Notes: a model not told the origin generated them from the letters alone. A stretch of DNA of 14,905 nucleotides from Ramlibacter sp. (GCA_025351615.1 JANXVP010000253.1:1-14905), one strand, 5' to 3'. Shown: positions 7,206 to 14,331, counted from the first letter of the stretch. Numbers and translations: made by a program.

Positions 7206-8957
7206 ATGTGTGGCATAGCAGGCGTCGTTGGGGCCCGGGGGACGACTGAACAAGACGTCTGGGGAATGGTCGACTGCATCAAGTACCGGGGTGTGGACGA
7301 GCAGGGCGTCGAAACGCTAGGCCGCGCCGTCCTCGGACACGCCCGCCTGGCGGTGGTGGATCCGGAAAACGGCAAGCAACCCATGTCCAGCACTGACGGG
7401 AGGGTGTGGGTGGTCTTCAATGGAGAGATCTTCAACTTCATCGAGCTGCGCGAGCAGCTGAAGGACAAAGGCTACAAGTTCAAGTCGCGTTGCGACACCG
7501 AGGTGCTGGTTCACCTGTGGTGCGAAAAGGGCGAAAGGATGCTGGACGACCTGGTCGGCATGTTTGCCTTCTTCATCTGGGATCAGCGAACCGAAACCGG
7601 CATGCTGGCGCGCGACCGGCAGGGAATCAAGCCCTGCTTCTATGCCTCGTACGAGGGCGGCGTGGCCTTCGCCAGCGAGATGAAGGCAATCCTGGCACTG
7701 CCCAAGTTCCAGCGCAAGGTCAATGACGCCGCGCTAGGCCATGTGTTTTCCTTCAATTACTGTCCGCCGCCGCAGACCTGCTTCGAGGGCATCCGCCATT
7801 TGCCGCCCGGCACATACATGCGCTACGCGAATGGGCATTTCTCGGAGCCCAAGCGTTACTGGCAGTGGCCACTGGAAGGCGAGCGTGTCGAGGCCACGCT
7901 TGAGGACCTGGAGCGGGCGCTCGACGCTGCGATCACGCTGCAGATGCGCTTCGACGTGGACGGCGGGCTATTTTTAAGCGGTGGCGTGGATTCTTCGGTC
8001 GTGGCCAAACGGCTCGCTCCGCAGTGGAACCGCCCGGTCCTGGACGCCCTCGGCTTGCGTATCGACGACAAGGGATTCTCGGAATATTCGTATGCCGAGC
8101 GGGTGGCCGCCGAACTCAATCTGAACCTCAGCGCGCTCGACATCGCGGCGTCCGATATTCCAGACATTGCCCAGGCCGTGGTGAGACATGCAGAGCAGCC
8201 ACACGGCGACTTTTCGTTTTTCCTGTTCTACTTGCTGTCTCGCCGCGCGCACCAGCAAGGAAAGATCGTCATGTTCACCGGCGACGGCCCCGACGAAGTG
8301 ATGCTCGGCTTTCGCCATAACGAGCAATTCTTTTCGACCATGACGCGCGCCAACTTTTCGATGCGCAATTACTTCGACCTGATCAGCTACACCACCGCGA
8401 AAGACCGGCAGCGCATCATGAGTCCGGGCTTCCTGCCGCACACCCAGCGTTCGGCCGAACTCTTCATGGAAATGATCCAGCCCTGGTCTGACCTGGAACC
8501 GATGGAACAGGTCGCCGCCTACGAGTTGAACTACCTCATGCCGGGGAACAATGCCGTCAAAGGGGATCGCATGGGCGCCTGCTGGTCGATCGAAGGCCGG
8601 GCACCGTTCCTTGATCACCGTGTCAGCGAAATGTTCGCTCGCCTGCCCATCACTTCCAAGTTCTACCAGGGAACAGGGAAATATTTCCTCAAGCAGGCGG
8701 CGGCGCGTTATTTCGACCATGACTTCGTCTTCAGGCCCAAGACCATGCCGACGCTGCCGATCGGTGAATGGATCAAGGCGCCGCTGTTTCAATGGGCGCG
8801 GGACGTGTTGGCCCTGCCCGACGGCGGCCGCTTCGATCGCAAGGAACTGCATGTGATGCTTGACGAGCACCGCAGTGGCTTACACAACCATACAAGGCAG
8901 CTCCGGACCCTTCTGATGACCAAGCTCTGGTTGCAGGAGTTCTTTCCGGCCGGCTGA
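7206..8957 (+). CDS. asnB: Asparagine synthetase-like glutamine-hydrolysing amidotransferase (glutaminase intact)
   Basis: 583 residues, AsnB family, two domains. The start must be the ATG at 7206 because removal of Met exposes the nucleophile Cys2 (MCGIAGVVG). An upstream frame from 7164 would bury it. Glutaminase residues are present: Arg47 in HARLAVVD, FNGEIFNF at 71-78 (Asn72, Glu74), and Asp97 in CDTEV. The synthetase domain has the PP-loop SGGVDSS at 258-264 for ATP activation of a carboxylate, and the late SIEGRAPFLDHRV block. Departures from the usual wording are RGVDEQG for RGPDxxG (28-34) and GDGPDEV for GDGGDEL (359-365). In glycan loci such enzymes can turn uronic acids into uronamides (WbpS is the model I have in mind). 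Whether the acceptor here is aspartate, a sugar acid or something else is not decided by sequence. A GGGAAG lies six bases upstream of the ATG. Confidence 0.9.
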   Translation: MCGIAGVVGARGTTEQDVWGMVDCIKYRGVDEQGVETLGRAVLGHARLAVVDPENGKQPMSSTDGRVWVVFNGEIFNFIELREQLKDKGYKFKSRCDTEVLVHLWCEKGERMLDDLVGMFAFFIWDQRTETGMLARDRQGIKPCFYASYEGGVAFASEMKAILALPKFQRKVNDAALGHVFSFNYCPPPQTCFEGIRHLPPGTYMRYANGHFSEPKRYWQWPLEGERVEATLEDLERALDAAITLQMRFDVDGGLFLSGGVDSSVVAKRLAPQWNRPVLDALGLRIDDKGFSEYSYAERVAAELNLNLSALDIAASDIPDIAQAVVRHAEQPHGDFSFFLFYLLSRRAHQQGKIVMFTGDGPDEVMLGFRHNEQFFSTMTRANFSMRNYFDLISYTTAKDRQRIMSPGFLPHTQRSAELFMEMIQPWSDLEPMEQVAAYELNYLMPGNNAVKGDRMGACWSIEGRAPFLDHRVSEMFARLPITSKFYQGTGKYFLKQAAARYFDHDFVFRPKTMPTLPIGEWIKAPLFQWARDVLALPDGGRFDRKELHVMLDEHRSGLHNHTRQLRTLLMTKLWLQEFFPAG

Positions 8958-8963
8958 CCCTTG

Positions 8964-8990
8964 CCCCTTCGGGGGGGAACGCAAAGGAGG
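8964..8990 (+). promoter_or_regulatory. UUCG tetraloop hairpin and strong Shine-Dalgarno before the GS-like gene
   Basis: CCCC (8964-8967), TTCG (8968-8971) and GGGG (8972-8975) form a short stem with the very stable C(UUCG)G loop. It is followed by AAAGGAGG (8983-8990), the best ribosome site in the window, 7 bases before ATG 8998. There is no T-run, so it is not a terminator. It probably marks high translation of the ligase and perhaps protects or punctuates the message between the two genes. Confidence 0.5.
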
Positions 8991-8997
8991 GCGACGG

Positions 8998-10302
8998 ATG
9001 AGCGATTACGACTATTACCTGGCGCAGTTCGTGGATATCCATGGCCGGCCCAAGGCCAAGCTGGTACCGGGCAAGCACAAGGAAATGATTTTTACCGCCG
9101 GCGCCGGTTTCGCGGGCTTTGCGATCGCGGGAATGGGCATGGGACCGCACGGTCCGGAGTTCATGGCCATCGGCGAGCGCAACTCCGTTCGGCCCGTCCC
9201 CTGGATGCCTGGCACGGCCTGTGTGACCTGCGATGGTCATGTCTCCGGCAAGCCGCATCCGCTGGACTCCAGGGTCATTGCCAAGAAGGCGCTGGCTGCC
9301 TTCAGGCAAGCCACAGGCGTGGATTTTTTCAGTGGGCTGGAGCCGGAATTTTTCCTCCTGCGCCGCGACCGGGAAGGTATTTACCAGGTGGCCACCGAAT
9401 CGGAATCCCTGGACAAGCCATGCTACGACTTCCAGCACCTGTCGTCCGTCTCCGGCTTTCTCATGGAGCTGCAGTCGGTTCTTGAGCAGGCCGCGATCGA
9501 CGTTTATCAGATCGATCACGAGGATGCGAATGGCCAGTTCGAGATGAACTTCACCTACGCAGACGCCCTGCACACAGCTGACAACCTGACGTACTTCAAG
9601 ATGGCCGCCCAAGCCATCGCAAAGAAACACGGAATGCTTTGTTCATTCATGCCCAAGCCCTTCGGCGAGCGTTCCGGCAGTGGCCTGCACATGCACATGT
9701 CGGCCGGCGCCCGCATCGGCGATAACGCGTTCGAGGACGCAAAGGATGCGCGGGGCCTGAACCTGAGCGCCATGGCCTACCAGTTCCTGGCTGGACTGAT
9801 GACACATGCGAAAGCCTTGACAGCGATTGCAGCACCGACCGTCAACTCCTACAGAAGGCTTGTTTCGCGGGGGTCCCGATCCGGCGCGACCTGGGCGCCG
9901 GTGCACATCGCGTACGGCAACAACAACCGGACTGCCTTTGTACGCGTGCCCGGCGGGAGGCTGGAGTTGCGGGTGCCGGACTCGTCTGCCAATCCCTATC
10001 TGTTGACCGCGGCGATCGTTTATGCCGGGCTGGACGGGATCCGGCGCAAGCTCAAACCGGGGGAGCCTTGCAACGACAACCTTTACCTTCTCGACGCTAG
10101 CCAGCTTGCGGCTCGTGGCATCGGTCGCCTGCCGGCCTCACTGCCCGAAGCCCTGGGCGAATTCGAACGCAATGCCGTCATGTGTGAAGGTTTCGGCGCT
10201 GGATTCGTTCGTGAGTTCCTGGAGGTCAAGCATGCCGAGTGCGACGAACTGATGATGAAGATACCGCCGGCGGAATTCAGCCGCTACATTGATTTTTTCT
10301 AA
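8998..10302 (+). CDS. glnT: Glutamine synthetase homologue, GlnT / gamma-glutamylmethylamide synthetase type
   Basis: 434 residues. Family enzymes activate a carboxylate (glutamate) as an acyl phosphate with ATP and couple it to ammonia or an amine. Features in order: FVDIHGRPKAKLVP beta-grasp (11-24), metal ligands Glu115 and Glu117 in GLEPEFFL, NGQFEMNF (178-185), MPKPFGERSGSGLHMHMS (218-235), NNRTAFVRVP (309-318), and RLELRVPDSSANPYL (321-335). The catalytic core is complete. The flap that in classical GlnA carries the ammonium-deprotonating Glu (G-x-E-A-P) reads SGATWAP (295-301), as I recall for the GlnT/GmaS branch, so an amine other than ammonia is conceivable. The start is fixed by AGGAGG seven bases upstream. 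It sits between two asparagine synthetase homologues, pointing to an amide-forming pathway rather than bulk nitrogen assimilation (inference). Confidence 0.88.
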   Translation: MSDYDYYLAQFVDIHGRPKAKLVPGKHKEMIFTAGAGFAGFAIAGMGMGPHGPEFMAIGERNSVRPVPWMPGTACVTCDGHVSGKPHPLDSRVIAKKALAAFRQATGVDFFSGLEPEFFLLRRDREGIYQVATESESLDKPCYDFQHLSSVSGFLMELQSVLEQAAIDVYQIDHEDANGQFEMNFTYADALHTADNLTYFKMAAQAIAKKHGMLCSFMPKPFGERSGSGLHMHMSAGARIGDNAFEDAKDARGLNLSAMAYQFLAGLMTHAKALTAIAAPTVNSYRRLVSRGSRSGATWAPVHIAYGNNNRTAFVRVPGGRLELRVPDSSANPYLLTAAIVYAGLDGIRRKLKPGEPCNDNLYLLDASQLAARGIGRLPASLPEALGEFERNAVMCEGFGAGFVREFLEVKHAECDELMMKIPPAEFSRYIDFF

Positions 10303-10422
10303 GTGCCAGTCTCTCCTTTGCCGCTTTCTCGCTCGGTCAAACGGACTGACGGTGGGCGCACTATCGTCGACGGACTGGATCGGAAGCTGAGGTTCGTGTC
10401 GCCAAGCCGGGGTGGCTGCTGA
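10303..10422 (+). other. 120-base spacer with an open 39-codon frame between glnT and asnB2
   Basis: The gap is exactly 40 codons and stays open in the frame shared by both neighbours. TAA of the GS homologue is followed at once by GTG (10303), and a TGA (10420-10422) abuts the ATG of the next gene. The encoded peptide would be Val/Met-PVSPLPLSRSVKRTD and so on, ending GGC. There is no good ribosome site for the GTG, so I do not call it a gene. The spacer also contains an 8-base direct repeat ACGGACTG at 10341-10348 and 10370-10377. No promoter or terminator is convincing. Confidence 0.3.
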
Positions 10423-12216
10423 ATGGGCGGCATCTTTGGCTATTTCGATCGCGGTCGCCGTGCGGTCGATGACGTCGTGTTGCTCGACATGGCTCAAAAG
10501 CTGGGCCACAGAGGCCCGGACGACCAGGGCATCCACCACCAGCCGGCCCGGGGAGTGGCGGTCGGCAACCGGCGACTGGCCGTGATCGATCTGCAGGGCG
10601 GGCGTCAACCATTGGTCTCGGACGACGGGAAGGTCGTCGTGGTCCATGACGGCGAGATCTTCAATTACATCGAACTCGCCGCGACGTTGCGGCGCGAGGG
10701 CGTGACGCTTGATACCGGGTCCGAGGCGGAAGTCATCCTGCGCCTGTATGAGCGCGAAGGCATCGACTTCGTCAGCCGGCTCAACGGCATGTTCGCCATC
10801 GCCATCGACGACAGCCGCGAAGATGCGATATACCTGGTGCGTGACCGCATCGGCGTCAAGCCGCTTTACCTCGCCGACAACGGCAAGCGCATGGTGTTCG
10901 CCTCGGAGATCAAGGCTATCCTGGCTGCAGCCGGGATCGAACAAGCGCTTCCTTCTGTCGACATCGAAGCGATCCACCACTACCTCAGCTTCAGCTACAT
11001 CCCGGCGCCATGGACCATCTGGAACAGCGTGCGGCACGTGATGCCGGGCACCTGGATGAAATTCAACCGCCGTTCAGGGGTGCAGACTGTGTCCTGGTGG
11101 GCGCTATCGGCCCAACGCGAGCAGGATTACCGCTTCGACGACTGGTCGGCGCAGTTCCTGTCGATCCTCGACGACGCGACCCGCATCCGGTTGCGGGCCG
11201 ACGTCCCGCCCGGGGCTGTTCTCTCGGGCGGAGTCGATGGCAGCACGATCGCCGCCCTGATGACTCGCCATGTCGACCGGCCGGTCAAGACCTTCTGCCT
11301 GGGTTTCGATGACCCGTTGTACGACGAGTCGGCCTTCGCTCGGGAGGCCGCTCGCCGCTTCGGCTGCGACCACACGACCGGGATGACGCAGCTGAACATG
11401 CTGGACCGCTGGCCCGAGGTGCTGCGCCACCTTGACCAGCCGCACGCCGACGCCTCCTTCATGTCGGCGCTGCGGGTCAGCGAGCTCGCCGCGAAACAGG
11501 TGAAGGTGGTTTTGACGGGCGACGGGGGCGACGAGCTGTTTGCCGGCTACGGCAAGTACCCCGCCTTCTTTTCGCGCGCTGATGCGCAGACGCTGCCGGC
11601 GGACCAGTTCCAGCGCAATTACTTCGATTCGATCTCCCTGTTCTCCCCCGAGGCCAAGCGGGCGATGTACCAGCCTGTCGTCGCCAAACGCCTGGAGCAA
11701 GCCGACAGCTTCACGGCAGCGGCGAAGCCGTGGTTTGACCAGGCCCAACATTTTGATCGGATCAACCAGGCGCTTTACCTGGACATGCAGTTGCTGCTGC
11801 CGGGCAACAACCTGGTCAAGCTGGATCGCATGGGCATGGCGGTATCGATCGAGGCGCGGACCCCGTTCCTGGATTGGCGAATGATGGAATTCGCGTTCCG
11901 CTCCCGCGGCAACACAAAACTGCGTGCCGATGACAAGAAACATTGGTACAAGAAGGCGGCCGCGCCGCTGATGGGCGGCGACCTTGCGTACCGCAAGAAG
12001 CAAATGTCCACAGCGCCGATCGGGGAATGGTTCCGTGGTGAGAGCCATGGATGGTTGTCGACGACCCTTGGCAGCAGCGATCTGCTGCGCAGGCTGTTTC
12101 GGCCCGAGGTCATCGAATCGATGTTGTTGCGACACCGCGACGGCAGCGCCGACTTCACGCCGGAACTGCAGGCCCTGGCGGCGTTGGCGCTTTGGGACGA
12201 GCAGGCGCTTGCATGA
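10423..12216 (+). CDS. Asparagine synthetase homologue with a degenerate glutaminase domain (Cys2 to Gly)
   Basis: 597 residues, AsnB family, full length. The protein begins MGGIFGYFD, so the N-terminal nucleophile Cys2 is Gly. An in-frame TGA directly before the ATG (10420-10422) excludes any other upstream start. Two more glutamine-site residues differ: the NGEIYN motif reads HDGEIFNY (Asn to Asp76), and S-D-x-E reads GSEAE (Asp to Glu101). Arg50/51 and RGPDDQG (30-36) are kept. The synthetase domain looks functional: PP-loop SGGVDGS (268-274, with Gly273 for the usual Ser), GDGGDELFAGYGKY (366-379), and the LVKLDRMGMAVSIEARTPF block. I infer an ATP-dependent amide ligase that uses free ammonia or an amine, not glutamine, as has happened in beta-lactam synthetases. 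It could also work with the intact paralogue or the GS homologue. The ribosome site is modest (GGGG near 10409-10412). Confidence 0.9.
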   Translation: MGGIFGYFDRGRRAVDDVVLLDMAQKLGHRGPDDQGIHHQPARGVAVGNRRLAVIDLQGGRQPLVSDDGKVVVVHDGEIFNYIELAATLRREGVTLDTGSEAEVILRLYEREGIDFVSRLNGMFAIAIDDSREDAIYLVRDRIGVKPLYLADNGKRMVFASEIKAILAAAGIEQALPSVDIEAIHHYLSFSYIPAPWTIWNSVRHVMPGTWMKFNRRSGVQTVSWWALSAQREQDYRFDDWSAQFLSILDDATRIRLRADVPPGAVLSGGVDGSTIAALMTRHVDRPVKTFCLGFDDPLYDESAFAREAARRFGCDHTTGMTQLNMLDRWPEVLRHLDQPHADASFMSALRVSELAAKQVKVVLTGDGGDELFAGYGKYPAFFSRADAQTLPADQFQRNYFDSISLFSPEAKRAMYQPVVAKRLEQADSFTAAAKPWFDQAQHFDRINQALYLDMQLLLPGNNLVKLDRMGMAVSIEARTPFLDWRMMEFAFRSRGNTKLRADDKKHWYKKAAAPLMGGDLAYRKKQMSTAPIGEWFRGESHGWLSTTLGSSDLLRRLFRPEVIESMLLRHRDGSADFTPELQALAALALWDEQALA

Positions 12217-12321
12217 AAAAAAGCCGGGCATCCTCGGTCCTTGCGCTACCTGGTGAGCGACGCATCCAGATATGTGCCCGGCCACAACCTCGTGGTCGAT
12301 GGGGGACGCACGGCATGGTGA
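12213..12321 (+). pseudogene. Remnant of a short-chain dehydrogenase (SDR) C-terminus
   Basis: Codons from 12247 to the TGA at 12319-12321 read YLVSDASRYVPGHNLVVDGG followed by RTAW, the classic SDR C-terminal signature (SDxxxYVTGxxLxVDGG). Just upstream, in another frame that opens with an ATG at 12213 overlapping the asnB2 stop (ATGA), codons read RASSVL (12225-12242). Deleting the four bases GCGC at 12243-12246 joins the pieces into ASSVLYLVSDASRYV, a continuous SDR-like stretch. So about 30 codons of an SDR survive, with a 4-base frameshift and no Rossmann or catalytic part. It is fused directly to the end of the asparagine synthetase homologue, which marks an old deletion or insertion boundary. 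A run of seven A (12216-12222) lies at the junction. SDR genes are common in nonulosonic acid clusters (ptmA-like), matching the genes that follow. Confidence 0.75.
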
Positions 12322-12349
12322 GGCTTGCAGTTCTGGCGGTGGGCAGCTT

Positions 12350-12366
12350 CGGGCGGGGGCCGCCCG
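12350..12366 (+). repeat. GC hairpin directly before the GT-B-like gene
   Basis: CGGGCGG (12350-12356) pairs perfectly with CCGCCCG (12360-12366) around a GGG loop, one base before the ATG at 12368. It covers the place where a Shine-Dalgarno for that ATG would be. No T-run follows. It may lower translation from ATG 12368 or favour the in-frame GTG at 12380. Confidence 0.5.
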
Positions 12367-12367
12367 G

Positions 12368-13621
12368 ATGCAACGCGCCGTGAAAGTATTGTTCGTCTGC
12401 TATGGCGCGGGGCACGTCGAGATGTGCCTTCCAGTCCTGCGGGCCTTGCGCAGCGCGCAACCGGCATGTGAGACGGTGCTGCTGGCTTTGACGACCGCCT
12501 TCGCTGTCGCCCGGAATGCAGGCGAATCCCCCTTGGGCTACCGCGACTTCGTCGACGGCCCCGATGGCGACCGGGCACTGGCTTACGGACACGAATTGCT
12601 GGCGGGCCATCCGCAGCATCCGCAGGTCGCACCGGAGGAATCGGCGGCGTATCTCGGCTTCAATTTCCTGGACTGGGTTGACGCCCACGGGGAAGTATCT
12701 GCCTGGCAGCGCTGGCATGCGTCCGGTCGGCAAGGCTTCCTGCCGGTGCAATTCTTCGCCAAGCTGTTGCGGAGGATCCAGCCAGACGTGGTCGTGACCA
12801 CGAATTCCCCGCGCAGCGAACAGGCAGCGATTGAGGCAGCGGCAGGGCTCGGGATTCCCAGCCTTTCCATGGTGGACTTGTTTGCCTTGCCGGGCGATCC
12901 CTACCTGCAGCGCCGGGTGCATGCCAACCTCATCACGGTGCTGGTCGAATTCTCCCGCGCCAATCTGCGGGCAGCCGGCGTCGATCCGGGACGGATCGCG
13001 GTGACGGGCAACCCGGCGTTGGACTCGCTAGCACTGCCGTCGGCGATCGAGGAGGGCTGGCGCTGGCGTGAATCGCGCGGCTGGCGGCGCGACGCGAACG
13101 TGGTGCTGTGGGCAGGGCACAAGGAACCTGCCGACGCGCAACCGGTCGCGTGGGCCGGTACCGGTCTGGCGGCAGCCGTGCAGCAGCGGTTGATGCAGTG
13201 GGTGGAAGCGGACAACCGTGCCCACCTGGCGGTGCGCTACCACCCGAACGAGTGGAATCAATTCGTGCCGCCCCCTTCCCATCCGCGGGTTCACTGGAGT
13301 CAGCCTGACAGGGAACTGCTGCAGCCGGTGCTGATGGCTGCCGATACTGTCGTCGTGCAAGCCACGACCGTCGGGATGCAGGCGCATGCCGCAGGCAAGC
13401 GGCTGCTTTGCCTTGCCTTTTCCCCGCTGGTACGCCGCACCGGCATTGACTATGGCGCGCTCGGCTTGGGCGGATCGGTCGCCAGCCTCGACGCGCTGGT
13501 CCCAGCACTGCGGCGCAATGCTGGGCCTTCCACTGGCCGGTCGCGTTCGGACGTGCGGCCGGCCGCGCCGCAAATCGCCGCAATGATCGTCGAACTGGCG
13601 CGCCGGCGGACCGTGGCATGA
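12368..13621 (+). CDS. GT-B-fold glycosyltransferase or UDP-sugar 2-epimerase-like protein
   Basis: 417 residues from ATG 12368. GTG 12380 (giving MKVLFVCYGAGHVEM) is an equally possible start. The N-terminal VKVLFVCYGAGHVEMCLPVL (5-24) is a Rossmann strand with a Gly-rich loop and a His, as in GT-B enzymes. The C-terminal domain has VTGNPALDSL (212-221), reminiscent of the TGNTxxDAL strand of UDP-GlcNAc 2-epimerases, then VRYHPNEW (289-296) and a donor-site-like stretch ADTVVVQATTVGMQAHAAG (325-343), where epimerases and many transferases have DSGGxxxEA. The missing acidic residue argues against a standard 2-epimerase. Role inferred: a sugar transfer, hydrolysis or epimerisation step in this glycan pathway. 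It overlaps the cytidylyltransferase gene in ATGA. No signal peptide or membrane helix is seen, so it is probably cytoplasmic. Confidence 0.7.
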   Translation: MQRAVKVLFVCYGAGHVEMCLPVLRALRSAQPACETVLLALTTAFAVARNAGESPLGYRDFVDGPDGDRALAYGHELLAGHPQHPQVAPEESAAYLGFNFLDWVDAHGEVSAWQRWHASGRQGFLPVQFFAKLLRRIQPDVVVTTNSPRSEQAAIEAAAGLGIPSLSMVDLFALPGDPYLQRRVHANLITVLVEFSRANLRAAGVDPGRIAVTGNPALDSLALPSAIEEGWRWRESRGWRRDANVVLWAGHKEPADAQPVAWAGTGLAAAVQQRLMQWVEADNRAHLAVRYHPNEWNQFVPPPSHPRVHWSQPDRELLQPVLMAADTVVVQATTVGMQAHAAGKRLLCLAFSPLVRRTGIDYGALGLGGSVASLDALVPALRRNAGPSTGRSRSDVRPAAPQIAAMIVELARRRTVA

Positions 13622-14331
13622 GCGCCGCCAAGCTTCCGCGCTTCCTGGCGCTGATCCTTGCGCGTGGCGGCAGCAAGCGCCTGCCGGGGAAGAACATCCG
13701 CGCTCTGCTTGGCAAGCCCCTGTTGGCGTGGAGCATCGAAGCGGGGCTGGCATGTCCGGCGATTGACCGCGTCGTGGTCTCGACGGACTCGCAACAAGTC
13801 GCGGACGTGGCCCGCAGTCACGGCGCGGACGTCCCGTTCCTAAGGCCGGCGGCGCTGGCGGCGGACAGCAGCACATCGGCCGATGCCGCATTGCATGCGC
13901 TGGACTTCCTGGCGCAAGGAGGGCAGGAGTACGACGCAGTGATGCTGCTGGAGCCGACTTCGCCACTGCGCGCACGAGGTGACCTCGCAGGCGTGGCCGA
14001 CCTGTTGACGCGACGGTGGGACGAAATCGACGCGGTAGTCACCGTCGGCACGGTGCATCTTGAGCAACCCGACGTGATGAAGCGCATCGACGGTCAAGGC
14101 TTGCTGTCGCCGTGGGTCGCCGCGGCACCGGCGCCGGGCTCGGCAGCCTTGTTTCCGTATGGTGTCGCCTACGCGGTGAAGGTCTCGGCCCTCAGGGCGA
14201 CGCGCAGCTTCTACCCGCCCCGCGTGCTGGGCTACCCGCTGCAACGCTGGCAGAACTACGAGGTCGACGACGAGATCGACTTCGTCTGCATCGAGGCGAT
14301 ACTGACTCATCTTAAGGGACAACTTCCATGA
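13618..14331 (+). CDS. CMP-sugar synthetase, acylneuraminate cytidylyltransferase family
   Basis: 237 residues, full length for the family. It activates a nonulosonic (sialic-type) or related 3-deoxy sugar acid with CTP to the CMP-sugar used by glycosyltransferases. Motifs are ALILARGGSKRLPGKNI (11-27, nucleotide-binding loop), VVVSTDSQQVADVARSHGA (52-70), LLEPTSPLR (110-118), and NYEVDDEIDF (213-222), which stands where the metal-binding D-I-D of NeuA-type enzymes lies. It is most like the PtmB/legionaminic-type branch by eye, so CMP-legionaminate or another variant is as likely as CMP-Neu5Ac. ATGA overlaps on both sides show tight coupling with the preceding GT-B-like gene and the following oxidoreductase. 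No NeuB-type synthase is in the window, so the sugar cannot be named. Confidence 0.87.
   Translation: MSAAKLPRFLALILARGGSKRLPGKNIRALLGKPLLAWSIEAGLACPAIDRVVVSTDSQQVADVARSHGADVPFLRPAALAADSSTSADAALHALDFLAQGGQEYDAVMLLEPTSPLRARGDLAGVADLLTRRWDEIDAVVTVGTVHLEQPDVMKRIDGQGLLSPWVAAAPAPGSAALFPYGVAYAVKVSALRATRSFYPPRVLGYPLQRWQNYEVDDEIDFVCIEAILTHLKGQLP

Noticed and set aside
7124..8957. Lasso-peptide-like reading: small precursor peptide followed by an asparagine synthetase homologue
   Set aside because: The amidotransferase keeps a full glutaminase domain with Cys2. No lasso B-type protease or RRE protein is nearby, and the 26-residue peptide lacks a leader/core pattern.
12213..12240. Possible intrinsic terminator near the A-run after asnB2, reading on either strand
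   Set aside because: The A-run is on the wrong side for plus-strand transcription. For the minus strand the stem before it is only about three pairs.
11104..12285. Minus-strand open frame of 393 codons
   Set aside because: It is antisense to the second asparagine synthetase homologue and has no recognisable domain. It is a shadow caused by high GC codon bias.
12213..12383. 56-codon open frame beginning at the asnB2 stop overlap
   Set aside because: Its first codons coincide with the SDR relic before the four-base shift and the rest is out of frame with it. The downstream part resembles nothing, so it is better explained as part of the pseudogene.
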